Assembly: GCA_913020095.1 (NCBI GenBank)
Contig: CAJWAH010000010.1
Coordinates: 1-16,067, forward strand
Reading direction: 5' to 3'
Length of the DNA stretch: 16,067 nt
From: an uncultured Synechococcus sp.
GTDB lineage: Bacteria; Cyanobacteriota; Cyanobacteriia; PCC-6307; Cyanobiaceae
Of the stretch, positions 1 to 7,580 are shown one piece after another. Each line of letters starts with the position of its first letter. The first letter of the stretch is position 1. The position numbers were made by a program, and so were the translations under genes. The notes beneath the pieces were generated by a model that saw nothing but the letters and a program-made list of their open reading frames with translations, made no database searches and was not told the DNA's origin.

Positions 1-1
1 G

Positions 2-679
2 CCTGGCGCCCTCAGCTGGATTGCCCGCGCCGGCAGCCATGACACCCCTGTGCTGGCGGCCCTGCGCGAACAGGGCTTCCAAACCCTGCAACAGCAGCAG
101 GTGTGGCGCCTGAGCAGCGCGGAACAGCTGGAGAGGTGCCCGCAGCTACCAGGACAGCTCAAGCTCGAGGCGCTCAACAGCACCAACAGCGCTTTGTTGC
201 TGCAACTGGAGCTCTCCGCCACCCCCAGCCTGCTGCGTCAAATGCAGGATCTGCGCCGAGAAGACCTGCTCGATGATGCGCGCAGCGGCAGCTTGTTGTT
301 GGTCGATAGCCAGCGCCACCAAGCCGTTGCAGCAGCCCGGCTGCTCAAGCGCAGCAACAGCAATGGTGTGGAGGTGGAGCTGAGTTTGCACCCCGCTTGG
401 AGCCAGCTGATGGGGCCGCCGCTGGCTGAGTTGCTGCGCCAAAGCTGCCAGCCCCACTGGCCCATCAGCCTGCGCTGCGAAGTGCGCAACCAGGCCGGCA
501 TGACCTGGCTCGAGAGCCAAGGCGCCAAGGCGCTGCAAGAGGAGTTGGTGATGGCCCGCAGCCTGTGGCGCCGCCAGGAAAGCCCCGCGGTTGGGGAGTT
601 GGCCAGCCGCACCCTGGAGCGTTTGGTGGGGCAGTTGCAGCCTGGGCGCCCAGTGCCCGGCGCGATGCCTTGGCGCTGA
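2..679 (+). CDS. GNAT-like N-acetyltransferase, 5' truncated
   Basis: The reading frame is open through the left edge of the window, so the true start lies upstream; the first visible residues are PGALSWIARAGSHDTPVLAA. About 225 residues are visible. The C-terminal stretch (VRNQAGMTWLESQGAKALQE, then LVMARSLWRR) resembles the end of GNAT-fold acetyltransferases, where an Asn helix is followed by 'wLe..G', a hydrophobic strand and a short Arg-rich tail. The N-terminal part, ending in LREQGFQ and VWRL, looks like the end of another such repeat, so the protein may be a two-domain GNAT. No substrate can be inferred. The stop lies inside the start region of ruvX, suggesting co-transcription. The family call rests on pattern only; a lineage-specific conserved protein of other fold is possible. 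Confidence 0.6.
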   Translation, partial: PGALSWIARAGSHDTPVLAALREQGFQTLQQQQVWRLSSAEQLERCPQLPGQLKLEALNSTNSALLLQLELSATPSLLRQMQDLRREDLLDDARSGSLLLVDSQRHQAVAAARLLKRSNSNGVEVELSLHPAWSQLMGPPLAELLRQSCQPHWPISLRCEVRNQAGMTWLESQGAKALQEELVMARSLWRRQESPAVGELASRTLERLVGQLQPGRPVPGAMPWR

Positions 680-1125
680 AGCAGCCGCCTCAAGCCCGCT
701 CGGTTTTGGCGCTCGATGTGGGCCGGCGCCGCATTGGCCTGGCTGGTTGTGATCCGCTCGGACTGAGCGTGACCCCGCTGCCAGCCCTGCAGCGAGGCCG
801 CTTCCATCAAGACCTGGAGCAGCTCAAACCCCTGGTGGAGCAACGCCGCTGCGTAGCGCTGGTGGTGGGCTTGCCCTTAGACCCAGATGGGGCCTTCACA
901 CCCCAGGCCGAGCATTGCCGGCGCTATGGCGAACGGCTCGCCCAAAGCTTGCGCTTGCCTGTGGCCTGGGTGAATGAGCACTCCAGCAGCTGGGCGGCCG
1001 CCGAACAGCACGGTCTGCATGGGGATCGCAGCGGGCGGCTCGACAGTGCCGCTGCGGCCCTGTTGCTCCAGCAGTGGCTGCAGGACGGACCGGAACCTGT
1101 CCCCGCCACGGGCCCCAACCACTGA
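670..1125 (+). CDS. ruvX: RuvX/YqgF-family putative Holliday junction resolvase
   Basis: RuvX proteins are small RNase H-fold nucleases implicated in 16S rRNA 5' maturation and Holliday-junction resolution. With the TTG start at 670 the protein is 151 residues, normal for the family. Visible motifs are LALDVGRRRIGLAG (Asp16), VVGLPLDPDG (about 65-74), NEH (102-104) where many homologues have DER, and RLDSAAAALLLQQWL (Asp125). The acidic residues expected for metal binding (Asp16, Glu103, Asp125) are all present. No ATG lies near the conserved N-terminus: TTG 670 overlaps the previous stop by 10 bases, and CTG at 676, which overlaps the TGA, is the alternative. No clear Shine-Dalgarno is seen, so translational coupling to the upstream gene is likely. 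Family call is firm; exact start is not. Confidence 0.88.
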   Translation: MALKQPPQARSVLALDVGRRRIGLAGCDPLGLSVTPLPALQRGRFHQDLEQLKPLVEQRRCVALVVGLPLDPDGAFTPQAEHCRRYGERLAQSLRLPVAWVNEHSSSWAAAEQHGLHGDRSGRLDSAAAALLLQQWLQDGPEPVPATGPNH

Positions 1126-1171
1126 CAGCCCGTATGCGGTAGGGGAAGCTGTAGGCGGATCCCAAGCGGTG

Positions 1172-1726
1172 ATGAGCGAGCAAACCCCGATCAGTGGCAG
1201 TGGTGATGTGCCCACGGTCCATGTCAAAGACGGGCAAGGCCAAGAACTGCTCTGCTTTCTCGAGCAACTCATCCCCCTCGATGGCAACGATTACGCCTTG
1301 CTCACCCCGGTGGACACCCCCGTCTGCCTGTTTCGTCTCTCCGATGAAGACGAACCAGAGCTGATCGAGCCCGCCAGTGCGAGTGAACCGGTGCTCTCCA
1401 CCGCCGAGGTGGTGCTGCAGGAGCATGAGCTGAGCCTGGTGCGCTCGGCCGTCACCTTGACCGTGGCCGGTGAGCTGGATGAACCCGACCCCGAAGAACT
1501 CGACATCGACGCCGACGATGACGACGATGACGACGCCGAAACCTATGAGCTGCTGGTGAGCTTTCTGGTTGCTGAACAGGAGTACGGCCTCTACATCCCC
1601 TTAGACCCCTTCTTTGTGGTGGCGCGCATGGAGAACGGCCATGCCCAGCTGGTGCAGGGCGATGAATTTGAGCGAATCCAACCCCGCATCGAGGCCGAAC
1701 TGGAGGAGCGGGAGTCCCAGGATTGA
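1172..1726 (+). CDS. DUF3727 domain protein with DUF1292-like N-terminus
   Basis: This is a 184-residue acidic protein typical of cyanobacteria. Residues about 10-50 (VHVKDGQGQELLCFLEQLIP, then DYALLTPVDTPVCLFRL) resemble the DUF1292/YrzB small beta domain. A linker follows with a run of seven consecutive Asp (bases about 1513-1535). The C-terminal part (YELLVSFLVAEQEYGLYIPL, then DPFFVVAR) matches DUF3727. No catalytic motif is visible and the function is unknown. I chose ATG 1172; GTG 1169 is directly adjacent in frame. The ruvX stop is 46 bases upstream. The gene ends in TTGA, sharing bases with the start of the next gene, so the two are probably translationally coupled. The ruvX-DUF3727-yqeG-proB order looks like a conserved cyanobacterial cluster, which is from memory rather than a search. 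Confidence 0.85.
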   Translation: MSEQTPISGSGDVPTVHVKDGQGQELLCFLEQLIPLDGNDYALLTPVDTPVCLFRLSDEDEPELIEPASASEPVLSTAEVVLQEHELSLVRSAVTLTVAGELDEPDPEELDIDADDDDDDDAETYELLVSFLVAEQEYGLYIPLDPFFVVARMENGHAQLVQGDEFERIQPRIEAELEERESQD

Positions 1727-2250
1727 ACCTCAAGCGGCTGCTGGAACCAACCTGGGCGCCCCAGGGCACCCTTTGCGATCTGCCGCTCGAGGTGTTCAGC
1801 GATCGCGGCATCGAATCCTTGGTGCTCGATGTGGATTGCACCCTGCTTCCCCGCCACAGCCAGGTGCTGCCGGAGCGGGTGGTGCGTTGGGTCCACGACG
1901 CCCGCCAACAGTTCCGTTTGCATCTGTTCAGCAACAACCCCAGCCGCCGGCGTATCGAGGCCGTGGCCAACAGCTTTGAGCTGCCTTACACCGCTGGTGC
2001 CGGCAAGCCGCGGCGCGGCCCCCTGAGGCAGGTGTTGGAGCAGTTGCAATTGCCGGCGCAGCAGGTGGCCCTGATCGGCGATCGGGTGTTCACCGACGTG
2101 CTGGCTGGCAACCGCTTGGGGCTGTTCACCGTGCTGGTGCATCCCATTGGTGTTAGCGGTCAAGCCTCACGCAACGACCGACTGCAGCGCGGCGAGCGCA
2201 CCCTCGCCCGCTGGTGCGGAGCGCGCGTGGATAGCGGTCTGCCCCAGTGA
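1723..2250 (+). CDS. yqeG: YqeG-family HAD-IIIA phosphatase
   Basis: This is a 175-residue HAD-superfamily phosphatase of the YqeG subfamily. HAD motifs appear in order: motif I DVDCTLL (Asp36, Asp38, Thr40), motif II FSNN (Ser70), motif III Lys95 in AGAGKPRRGP, and motif IV IGDRVFTDVLAGNRLG (Asp120, Asp125). The full catalytic set is therefore present and Mg-dependent phosphomonoesterase chemistry is expected. The natural substrate of the family is not firmly known. The start is TTG 1723, overlapping the upstream TGA (TTGA); a purine-rich ribosome-binding stretch (GGAGGAG, 1702-1708) lies upstream. The gene ends in GTGA, overlapping the start of proB, so three genes are chained by 4-base overlaps. 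Confidence 0.9.
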   Translation: MNLKRLLEPTWAPQGTLCDLPLEVFSDRGIESLVLDVDCTLLPRHSQVLPERVVRWVHDARQQFRLHLFSNNPSRRRIEAVANSFELPYTAGAGKPRRGPLRQVLEQLQLPAQQVALIGDRVFTDVLAGNRLGLFTVLVHPIGVSGQASRNDRLQRGERTLARWCGARVDSGLPQ

Positions 2251-3317
2251 CGCAGCGCACCCTGGTGGTCAAGGTGGGCACCAGCCTGCTGAGGGCTGGT
2301 GATGAATTTCTGCAGGCGCTAGCCGCCAACCTCAGCGCCGAGAGGCAGCGCGGCACGCGCCTGGTGTTGGTCACCAGTGGAGCTGTGGGTTTGGGCTGCA
2401 AGGAGCTGGGCTTGGCGCAGCGGCCGCAACTGGTTGAGGAGCTGCAGGCGGCAGCAGCCATTGGCCAAGGCCAGCTGATGGCCCGCTACGACGCTGTGTT
2501 TCGGCCCCATGGCCAAACCGTGGCGCAGGTGCTGCTCACCCGTGGGGATCTGGCCTCACGGCGGCGGTTCATCAAGGCCAGCCGCACCCTGCTGCAGCTG
2601 CTGAGCTGGGATGTGCTGCCGATCATCAACGAGAACGACACCCTGGCCACCGAAGAGCTTCGCTTTGGCGACAACGACACCCTCTCGGCTCTGGTTGCCG
2701 TCGCCATTGGCGCCGATGAGTTGCTGTTGCTCACCGATGTCGATCGGCTGTATTCCGCTGATCCGAAAGCCAACGCCAACGCCCGCCCGATTCGCGAGGT
2801 ACGCGACCTCGATGAACTCAATGCCCTCGACTCCGCCGCCGGTGATGGTGGCCGCTGGGGAACCGGTGGGATGACCACCAAGTTGGCGGCGGCCCGCATC
2901 GCCACCGCCAGCGGCATCCAGGTTCGCCTCGGCAATGGACGCAACCCCGCTGTGGTGCGTGAGTTGCTCGGTGGTGGTGACCATGGCACCCGCTTTTTGC
3001 CCAGCTCCGAACCGATTCCTGATCGCAAAGGCTGGCTGGCCCATGCCCTGGTGCCTGAAGCGGACGTGCTGATTGATGCCGGCGCTGAAAAGGCCCTCAT
3101 CGAGCAGGGGGGATCGCTTTTGGCCGTTGGGGTGAGCGGCATCGAGGGTTCCTTCGAGGCCCAACAACCCGTGCGCATCCGCAGCAGCAGCGGCCAGGAA
3201 TTGGCCCGTGGCTTAAGCCGCTGCAGCAGCGATCGGTTGCAGGGCGTGGTGGTTCACCGCGATCAGTTGGTGATCACAGCCCACCTGAATCGGCCTACGA
3301 TCCCGCCGCCCCCCTAA
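2247..3317 (+). CDS. proB: glutamate 5-kinase
   Basis: ProB phosphorylates L-glutamate to gamma-glutamyl phosphate, the first committed step of proline synthesis in the cytoplasm. The 356-residue length matches the two-domain form. The amino-acid kinase domain shows VVKVGTSLL near the N-terminus, [37 protein letters not shown] and [16 protein letters not shown]. The C-terminal PUA domain occupies roughly residues 270-350 (from [13 protein letters not shown] on). The PUA domain suggests the usual proline-feedback-responsive enzyme. The GTG start at 2247 overlaps the yqeG stop (GTGA). No proA is in the window. The ribosome-binding site is weak, consistent with coupling to yqeG translation. Confidence 0.96.
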   Translation: MTQRTLVVKVGTSLLRAGDEFLQALAANLSAERQRGTRLVLVTSGAVGLGCKELGLAQRPQLVEELQAAAAIGQGQLMARYDAVFRPHGQTVAQVLLTRGDLASRRRFIKASRTLLQLLSWDVLPIINENDTLATEELRFGDNDTLSALVAVAIGADELLLLTDVDRLYSADPKANANARPIREVRDLDELNALDSAAGDGGRWGTGGMTTKLAAARIATASGIQVRLGNGRNPAVVRELLGGGDHGTRFLPSSEPIPDRKGWLAHALVPEADVLIDAGAEKALIEQGGSLLAVGVSGIEGSFEAQQPVRIRSSSGQELARGLSRCSSDRLQGVVVHRDQLVITAHLNRPTIPPPP

Positions 3318-3327
3318 CTGCATCGGC

Positions 3328-4371
3328 ATGCCCCGCTTCAGCGCCCTACTGGAGAGCCTCAGCGGTGCTGACGGAGCGGAGATCCATCTCGCTGCTGACC
3401 CAGAACTCGAGGGTGCAGCGGCTCTTGATCAAGCCGGCAAGGGCCAGCTCAGTTTTCTCGAAAAAGACAACGCCCTCAGCAAAGCGTTGAGCAGCACTGG
3501 GGCCTCAGCGCTGCTGCTGCCCTGCAACGCAGAACTGCAGCAGCAAGCCACCAACCTTGGGATTGCCTGGGTGGCCCTGAAAGACCCGCGACTGGGATTT
3601 GCTGAGGCCCTCGAGCAGCTGTATCCAGAAGCCAAACCAGCAGCCGGCATCCATCCCACCGCTGTGGTGGATCCCAGCGCTGCGATCGGCGCTGGTGTGC
3701 ACATTGGCCCGCGGGTGGTGGTTGGAGCTGATGTGGTGATCGGAGCTGGCAGCAGCCTGCATCCCGGTGCTGTGCTCTACGCCGATGTGCAACTGGGAGC
3801 CGGTTGCACCATCCACGCCAATGCCGTGCTGCATCCAGGCAGCCGCTTGGGCCAAGGCTGTGTGGTGAATTCCAATGCCGTGGTGGGATCGGAGGGCTTT
3901 GGCTTTGTGCCCACCGCCAGCGGCTGGCGCAAGATGCCTCAAACCGGCCAAGTGGTGCTGGAAGATCTGGTGGAGGTGGGCTGCGGCAGCACCATCGACC
4001 GCCCTTCGGTGGGGGAAACCCGCATCGGCGCCGGCACCAAAATCGACAACCTGGTGCAGGTGGGCCACGGCGTGGTCACCGGCAAAGGCTGCGCCTTGGC
4101 CTCGCAGGTGGGGATTGCCGGTGGCGCCCGCCTGGGCAATGGCGTGATCCTGGCCGGCCAAGTTGGCGTTGCCAACCGGGCGGTCGTGGGCGATCGCGCC
4201 ATCGCCTCCAGCAAGTCGGGAATCCATGGGGAGATCGCTGCCGGTGAGGTGGTCAGCGGCTACCCCGCCATTCCCAACCGCCTCTGGCTGCGCTGCTCAG
4301 CGGCCTTCAACAAGCTGCCGGAGATGGCGCGCACCGTGCGGCGCCTGAGCGAAGAGAAAGCCGGACAGTAG
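3328..4371 (+). CDS. lpxD: UDP-3-O-acylglucosamine N-acyltransferase
   Basis: LpxD adds the second hydroxyacyl chain to UDP-3-O-acyl-glucosamine in lipid A synthesis, on the cytoplasmic side. The protein has 347 residues. An N-terminal uridine-binding domain (about 1-100) is followed by a left-handed beta-helix of hexapeptide repeats (about 108-300) such as [20 protein letters not shown]. The signature loop GSEGFGFVP is present. His247 in LVQVGHGVV aligns with the catalytic His of E. coli LpxD. A short C-terminal helical tail follows. The start ATG 3328 lies 10 bases after proB stops. lpxA, lpxB and lpxC are not in the window, so the lipid A genes are not all clustered here. Confidence 0.94.
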   Translation: MPRFSALLESLSGADGAEIHLAADPELEGAAALDQAGKGQLSFLEKDNALSKALSSTGASALLLPCNAELQQQATNLGIAWVALKDPRLGFAEALEQLYPEAKPAAGIHPTAVVDPSAAIGAGVHIGPRVVVGADVVIGAGSSLHPGAVLYADVQLGAGCTIHANAVLHPGSRLGQGCVVNSNAVVGSEGFGFVPTASGWRKMPQTGQVVLEDLVEVGCGSTIDRPSVGETRIGAGTKIDNLVQVGHGVVTGKGCALASQVGIAGGARLGNGVILAGQVGVANRAVVGDRAIASSKSGIHGEIAAGEVVSGYPAIPNRLWLRCSAAFNKLPEMARTVRRLSEEKAGQ

Positions 4372-4377
4372 GTTCAG

Positions 4378-4395
4378 CGCCTGGACGTTCAGGCG
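4378..4395 (+). promoter_or_regulatory. hairpin at the leuB ribosome-binding region
   Basis: A perfect 6-bp inverted repeat, CGCCTG (4378-4383) and CAGGCG (4390-4395) with a 6-base loop, fills the lpxD-leuB spacer and ends 3 bases before the leuB ATG. No separate Shine-Dalgarno is visible. In mRNA the stem would sit at the initiation region and could reduce or gate leuB translation. No T-tract follows, so an intrinsic terminator is unlikely. Function is inferred only. Confidence 0.35.
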
Positions 4396-4398
4396 TTG

Positions 4399-5478
4399 AT
4401 GAGCAGCTATCGCATCACTCTGCTGGCCGGTGATGGCATCGGCCCGGAGATCACGGCCGTCGCCCGTCGGTTGCTCGAGGTGGTCGCCCAACAGCACAAC
4501 TTCAGCCTCAGCTTTGACCCACAACCGGTGGGAGGTGCGGCCATTGATGCCACCGGTGAACCGCTTCCGGCCAGCACCCTGTCGGCCTGCCGCGGGGCCG
4601 ATGCCGTGCTGCTAGCCGCCATCGGCGGCCCCCAATACGACAACCTGCCCCGCGCCAAGCGGCCGGAATCGGGCCTCTTGGCCCTGCGCTCGGGCATGGA
4701 GCTGTTCGCCAATTTGCGCCCCGTCAAGATCGTGCCAGCCCTGATCGGCGCCAGCACCCTGCGCGAGGAGGTGATCAGCGGGGTCGACCTAATGGTGGTG
4801 CGCGAACTCACCGGCGGCATCTATTTCGGCCAGCCCAAGGGCCGCGTCACCAGCGATAGCGGCGAGGAGCGCGGCTTCAACACCATGACCTACAGCAGCA
4901 GCGAAATCGATCGCATCGCGCGGGTTGGGTTTGACCTGGCTGTCCAGCGCAGCGGCCGGCTGTGCTCGGTGGATAAGGCCAATGTGCTCGATGTCAGCCA
5001 GCTCTGGCGTGAGCGGGTGGATGCGATGGCGAGTGATTACAGCGGCGTGGAGGTGAGCCACATGTATGTGGACAACGCCGCCATGCAATTGGTACGAGCC
5101 CCGCGGCAGTTCGATGTGTTGCTCACGGGCAACTTGTTTGGCGACATCCTCAGCGACGAAGCCGCCATGCTCACCGGCTCCATTGGCATGTTGCCGTCGG
5201 CCTCGCTGGGTAGCGAAGGGCCAGGACTCTTTGAGCCTGTGCATGGCTCCGCCCCCGACATCGCTGGCCAGGACAAGGCCAATCCCCTAGCGATGGTGTT
5301 GTCAGCGGCGATGATGCTGCGCATTGGCCTCAAGCAAGAAGCCGCTGCCGCCAGCCTCGAAAAAGCCGTTGACGCCGTGCTGGCCCAAGGGCTGCGCACC
5401 GGCGATTTGATGGCCGAAGGCTGCACCGCCGTTGGCTGTCAGGCCATGGGCGACGCCTTACTGAAAGCTCTGGGCTGA
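4399..5478 (+). CDS. leuB: 3-isopropylmalate dehydrogenase
   Basis: LeuB oxidises and decarboxylates 3-isopropylmalate to 2-ketoisocaproate with NAD in leucine synthesis; it is cytoplasmic and normally dimeric. The 359-residue length is typical. Motifs include GDGIGPEIT at the N-terminus, [58 protein letters not shown] and [21 protein letters not shown]. Together these separate it from isocitrate dehydrogenase (ELTGG loop) and place the metal-binding Asp residues. ATG 4399 is preferred; the adjacent TTG 4396 is in frame and would add one residue. leuA, leuC and leuD are absent from the window. Confidence 0.96.
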   Translation: MSSYRITLLAGDGIGPEITAVARRLLEVVAQQHNFSLSFDPQPVGGAAIDATGEPLPASTLSACRGADAVLLAAIGGPQYDNLPRAKRPESGLLALRSGMELFANLRPVKIVPALIGASTLREEVISGVDLMVVRELTGGIYFGQPKGRVTSDSGEERGFNTMTYSSSEIDRIARVGFDLAVQRSGRLCSVDKANVLDVSQLWRERVDAMASDYSGVEVSHMYVDNAAMQLVRAPRQFDVLLTGNLFGDILSDEAAMLTGSIGMLPSASLGSEGPGLFEPVHGSAPDIAGQDKANPLAMVLSAAMMLRIGLKQEAAAASLEKAVDAVLAQGLRTGDLMAEGCTAVGCQAMGDALLKALG

Positions 5479-5484
5479 ACCAAC

Positions 5485-5509
5485 GGGGAGGCTTCATGGC
5501 AAACTCCCC
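5485..5509 (+). promoter_or_regulatory. hairpin in the leuB-prk spacer
   Basis: GGGGAG (5485-5490) and CTCCCC (5504-5509) form a perfect 6-bp GC stem around a 13-base loop, starting 6 bases after the leuB stop. A second palindrome, GCACGTGC (5513-5520), lies just before the prk start. The bases after the stem are not T-rich, so a classical terminator is unlikely. It may be an attenuator or processing site, or part of the prk 5' leader. Confidence 0.35.
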
Positions 5510-5528
5510 CGAGCACGTGCCGTAGTTG

Positions 5529-6431
5529 ATGTCCAGCCTCCACCCGATCGTTGCCGTCACCGGTTCCTCCGGAGCTGGCACCAGCACTGTGAAGCGGGCG
5601 TTTGAGCACATCTTTGCTCGCGAGGGCATCACCCCTGCTGTGGTGGAGGGCGACAGCTACCACCGCTATGAGCGGATGCCGATGAAGGAGGCCATGGCCA
5701 ATGCCCTGGCTGCTGGCGAGAACTTCTCCCACTTCGGCCCCGAAGCCAACCTGTTCGACAAGCTCGAAGAGCTGTTCCGCACCTACGGCAAAACCGGCGG
5801 CGGCGAAAAGCGCTACTACCTGCACAGCCCTGAAGAGGCCACTGAGCACAACGCCCGCCTCGGCACCAACCTGGATCCCGGCCAATTCACCCCCTGGGAG
5901 CCCATCCCCACCGGCACCGACCTGCTCTTCTATGAAGGCCTCCACGGCGGTGTGGTCGGTGACACCTACGACGTGGCGTCCCTGGCAGACCTGTTGGTGG
6001 GCGTGGTGCCCATCACCAACCTCGAGTGGATCCAAAAGATCCACCGCGACAACGCCGAGCGCGGGTATTCCGCCGAAGCGATTGTGGACACAATCCTGCG
6101 CCGCATGCCGGATTACATCAACCACATCTGCCCGCAGTTCAGCCGCACCGACATCAACTTCCAGCGGGTGCCCACGGTGGACACCTCCAACCCCTTCATC
6201 TGCCGGAACATCCCGACTCCCGATGAGAGCTTCGTGATCATCCACTTCCGTAAGGGAGCCCGTGAGAAGTGGGGGATTGATTTCAGCTACCTGCTCAACA
6301 TGATTCACGACTCCTTCATGTCGAGCCCCACCAGCATCGTGGTGAACGGCGGCAAGATGGGCTTCGCGATGGAGCTGATCTTGACCCCGATCATTCACCG
6401 CATGATCGAGGAAAAGCGCGCCCAGGCCTGA
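5529..6431 (+). CDS. prk: phosphoribulokinase, proteobacterial (class I) type
   Basis: PRK phosphorylates ribulose 5-phosphate to ribulose 1,5-bisphosphate, the Rubisco substrate, in the Calvin cycle. The protein has 300 residues. The P-loop is VTGSSGAGTSTV (residues 10-21), as in Rhodobacter CbbP-type enzymes, instead of the GDSGCGKST loop of plant and beta-cyanobacterial PRK. Further family motifs are EGDSYHRY, LLFYEGLHGG, NLEWIQKIHRDNAERGYS, PQFSRTDINFQRVP, VDTSNPFI and the C-terminal SIVVNGGKMGFAMELILTPI. Only two Cys are present (in HICPQF and FICRN), so the P-loop disulfide switch and the C-terminal Cys pair of class II enzymes are missing. ATG 5529 is preferred over the adjacent TTG 5526. 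Function call is strong; class assignment is from motif memory. Confidence 0.94.
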   Translation: MSSLHPIVAVTGSSGAGTSTVKRAFEHIFAREGITPAVVEGDSYHRYERMPMKEAMANALAAGENFSHFGPEANLFDKLEELFRTYGKTGGGEKRYYLHSPEEATEHNARLGTNLDPGQFTPWEPIPTGTDLLFYEGLHGGVVGDTYDVASLADLLVGVVPITNLEWIQKIHRDNAERGYSAEAIVDTILRRMPDYINHICPQFSRTDINFQRVPTVDTSNPFICRNIPTPDESFVIIHFRKGAREKWGIDFSYLLNMIHDSFMSSPTSIVVNGGKMGFAMELILTPIIHRMIEEKRAQA

Positions 6432-6437
6432 ACATTT

Positions 6438-6450
6438 GCTGCGTTGCAGC
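6438..6450 (+). terminator. short hairpin after prk, weak terminator candidate
   Basis: GCTGC (6438-6442) and GCAGC (6446-6450) pair around a 3-base loop, six bases after the prk stop, followed by the AT-rich TAATTTGA. The stem is only 5 bp and the T-tract is poor, so termination would be weak or partial. It is the only terminator-like element between prk and the pilD pair. Confidence 0.35.
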
Positions 6451-6468
6451 TAATTTGAGGGCGTGACG

Positions 6469-6753
6469 ATGCCCTCATTCGCGATACGCGGCGCCCAGGC
6501 GTCGATCGATCCGGGGCCAGCGCGTTGGTCGCCGGATCAACTCTCGCGAATGTTGAGCGTTGGCCGGCAGCTTTATCTGGCTCATCTGGAGCGCTACGGC
6601 GCCCGCGTTGAGCCCCTCGGGGTTGTGATTGAAACCCGAACGTTTGGGGGCCGCGTGATTTTTGAACCGCCCGTTTTGCTCCCTGATGAGCAATTTTTAG
6701 AGCTTGATTTGTTGCGTCGCCGCACCCATGGCCGGCTGCGCCAACGGCGATGA
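6469..6753 (+). CDS. hypothetical protein coupled to pilD
   Basis: I do not recognise this 94-residue protein. It is basic at the C-terminus (LLRRRTHGRLRQRR) and has no signal peptide or membrane segment. The middle (WSPDQLSRMLSVGRQLYLAH, then LERYGARVEPLGVVIETRTFGGRVIFEPP) looks like a helix followed by beta strands. ATG 6469 is preferred over GTG 6463 because GAGG at 6457-6460 sits 8 bases before the ATG but only 2 before the GTG. Its end overlaps the prepilin peptidase start by 4 bases (ATGA), so both are translated from one message. Its codon usage resembles the neighbours, supporting a real gene. A link to type IV pilus assembly is suggested only by position. Confidence 0.7.
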   Translation: MPSFAIRGAQASIDPGPARWSPDQLSRMLSVGRQLYLAHLERYGARVEPLGVVIETRTFGGRVIFEPPVLLPDEQFLELDLLRRRTHGRLRQRR

Positions 6754-7556
6754 CGCTGCTCGCCCTGCTCTTAGGGCTCTGCATCGGCAGCTTTCTCAAT
6801 GTGGTGGTGTGGCGCCTGCCGCGCGGCGAATCGGTGGTGTGGCCTGGCAGCCACTGCCCGCGCTGCGGCACAGACCTGCCTTGGACCAACAACATCCCTG
6901 TGATCAGCTGGGTTCTACTGCGCGGAAAGTGCCAGTTCTGCCATGGGCCAATCAGCATTCAATACCCCTTAATTGAGCTGCTCAGCGGTGGGCTTTGGGT
7001 GCTGCTCGCCCAGCCAGGAGTTGGACGCTTGGGCCCCTTAGACCCCCTAGCGAACCTGTTGGCGGGGGGACTGCTGCTGAGTGTGTTGCTGCCTCTCGCC
7101 CTGATTGATCTGCGCACCATGCGCCTGCCTGAACCGCTCTGCCGTTGGGGGGTGATCTGTGGCCTGGTGCTCTCGGCATTGGCCAGCTGGTGGCTGGGCC
7201 TGGGTACAGAACTATTGCTGTGGCATGCCGTGGCAGCCGCCACCGGACTGCTGATTTTTGAAGGCATCAGCGGCCTGGGCGAAAAACTGCTTGGGGCCCC
7301 GGCGCTGGGTTTGGGTGACGCCAAGCTGGCCGCTCTTTTGGGGGCATGGCTCGGCTTGCAAGGACTGGCCGTGGCCTGCGCCGTGGCCGTGGTCTTGGGA
7401 GCCGCCTTTGGTTTGGCAGGCCGGCTCAGCGGATGGTTAGGTCCCAAGCAACCGTTTCCGTTTGGGCCCTTTTTGGCCGTTGGCGGGCTGCTGAGCTGGT
7501 TGGCCTGTGACGCCCTTTGGGCCCTGTTGATCAACCCGGGGCCCATGGGCTTTTAA
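6750..7556 (+). CDS. pilD: type IV prepilin peptidase / N-methyltransferase (A24 family)
   Basis: PilD is an inner-membrane aspartic protease that removes prepilin and pseudopilin leader peptides and methylates the new N-terminal residue, as needed for type IV pili or competence pseudopili. The 268-residue protein has the full bifunctional layout. The N-terminal segment has GSFLNVVVWRLPRGE. The cytoplasmic loop carries two zinc-type Cys pairs, C36-x-x-C39 and C61-x-x-C64. Catalytic Asp120 is in LIDLRTMRLPE and Asp190 is in the GLGDAKL (GxGD) motif. Many hydrophobic segments follow. The ATG overlaps the preceding stop (ATGA). No other pilus gene is in the window, so its substrates are encoded elsewhere. 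Confidence 0.95.
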   Translation: MTLLALLLGLCIGSFLNVVVWRLPRGESVVWPGSHCPRCGTDLPWTNNIPVISWVLLRGKCQFCHGPISIQYPLIELLSGGLWVLLAQPGVGRLGPLDPLANLLAGGLLLSVLLPLALIDLRTMRLPEPLCRWGVICGLVLSALASWWLGLGTELLLWHAVAAATGLLIFEGISGLGEKLLGAPALGLGDAKLAALLGAWLGLQGLAVACAVAVVLGAAFGLAGRLSGWLGPKQPFPFGPFLAVGGLLSWLACDALWALLINPGPMGF

Positions 7557-7567
7557 TGGTCCCCACC

Positions 7568-7573
7568 AGAGGA
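7568..7573 (+). promoter_or_regulatory. ribosome-binding site deciding the accD start
   Basis: AGAGGA at 7568-7573 is a good anti-16S match placed 7 bases before TTG 7581. It supports that rare start codon as the accD initiation site; no in-frame ATG exists near the conserved N-terminus. Confidence 0.6.
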
Positions 7574-7580
7574 TTGTCGT

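Noticed and set aside
146..538. Long minus-strand ORFs antisense to the plus-strand genes (for example 146-538, 3505-4227, 5439-6398, 7437-8504)
   Set aside because: They mirror the codon structure of well-supported genes in GC-rich DNA and encode low-complexity Ala/His/Gly-rich or repeat-like products with no recognisable family.
1513..1535. Run of Asp codons in the DUF3727 gene as a repeat-expansion or frameshift site
   Set aside because: The codons are mixed GAC and GAT and the frame continues into the conserved DUF3727 domain, so it is an acidic linker rather than a defect.
1799..1806. HIP1 palindrome GCGATCGC, also at 4190-4197
   Set aside because: Only two copies were found in 16 kb, both inside coding sequence; this fits a lineage without HIP1 enrichment and carries no local meaning.
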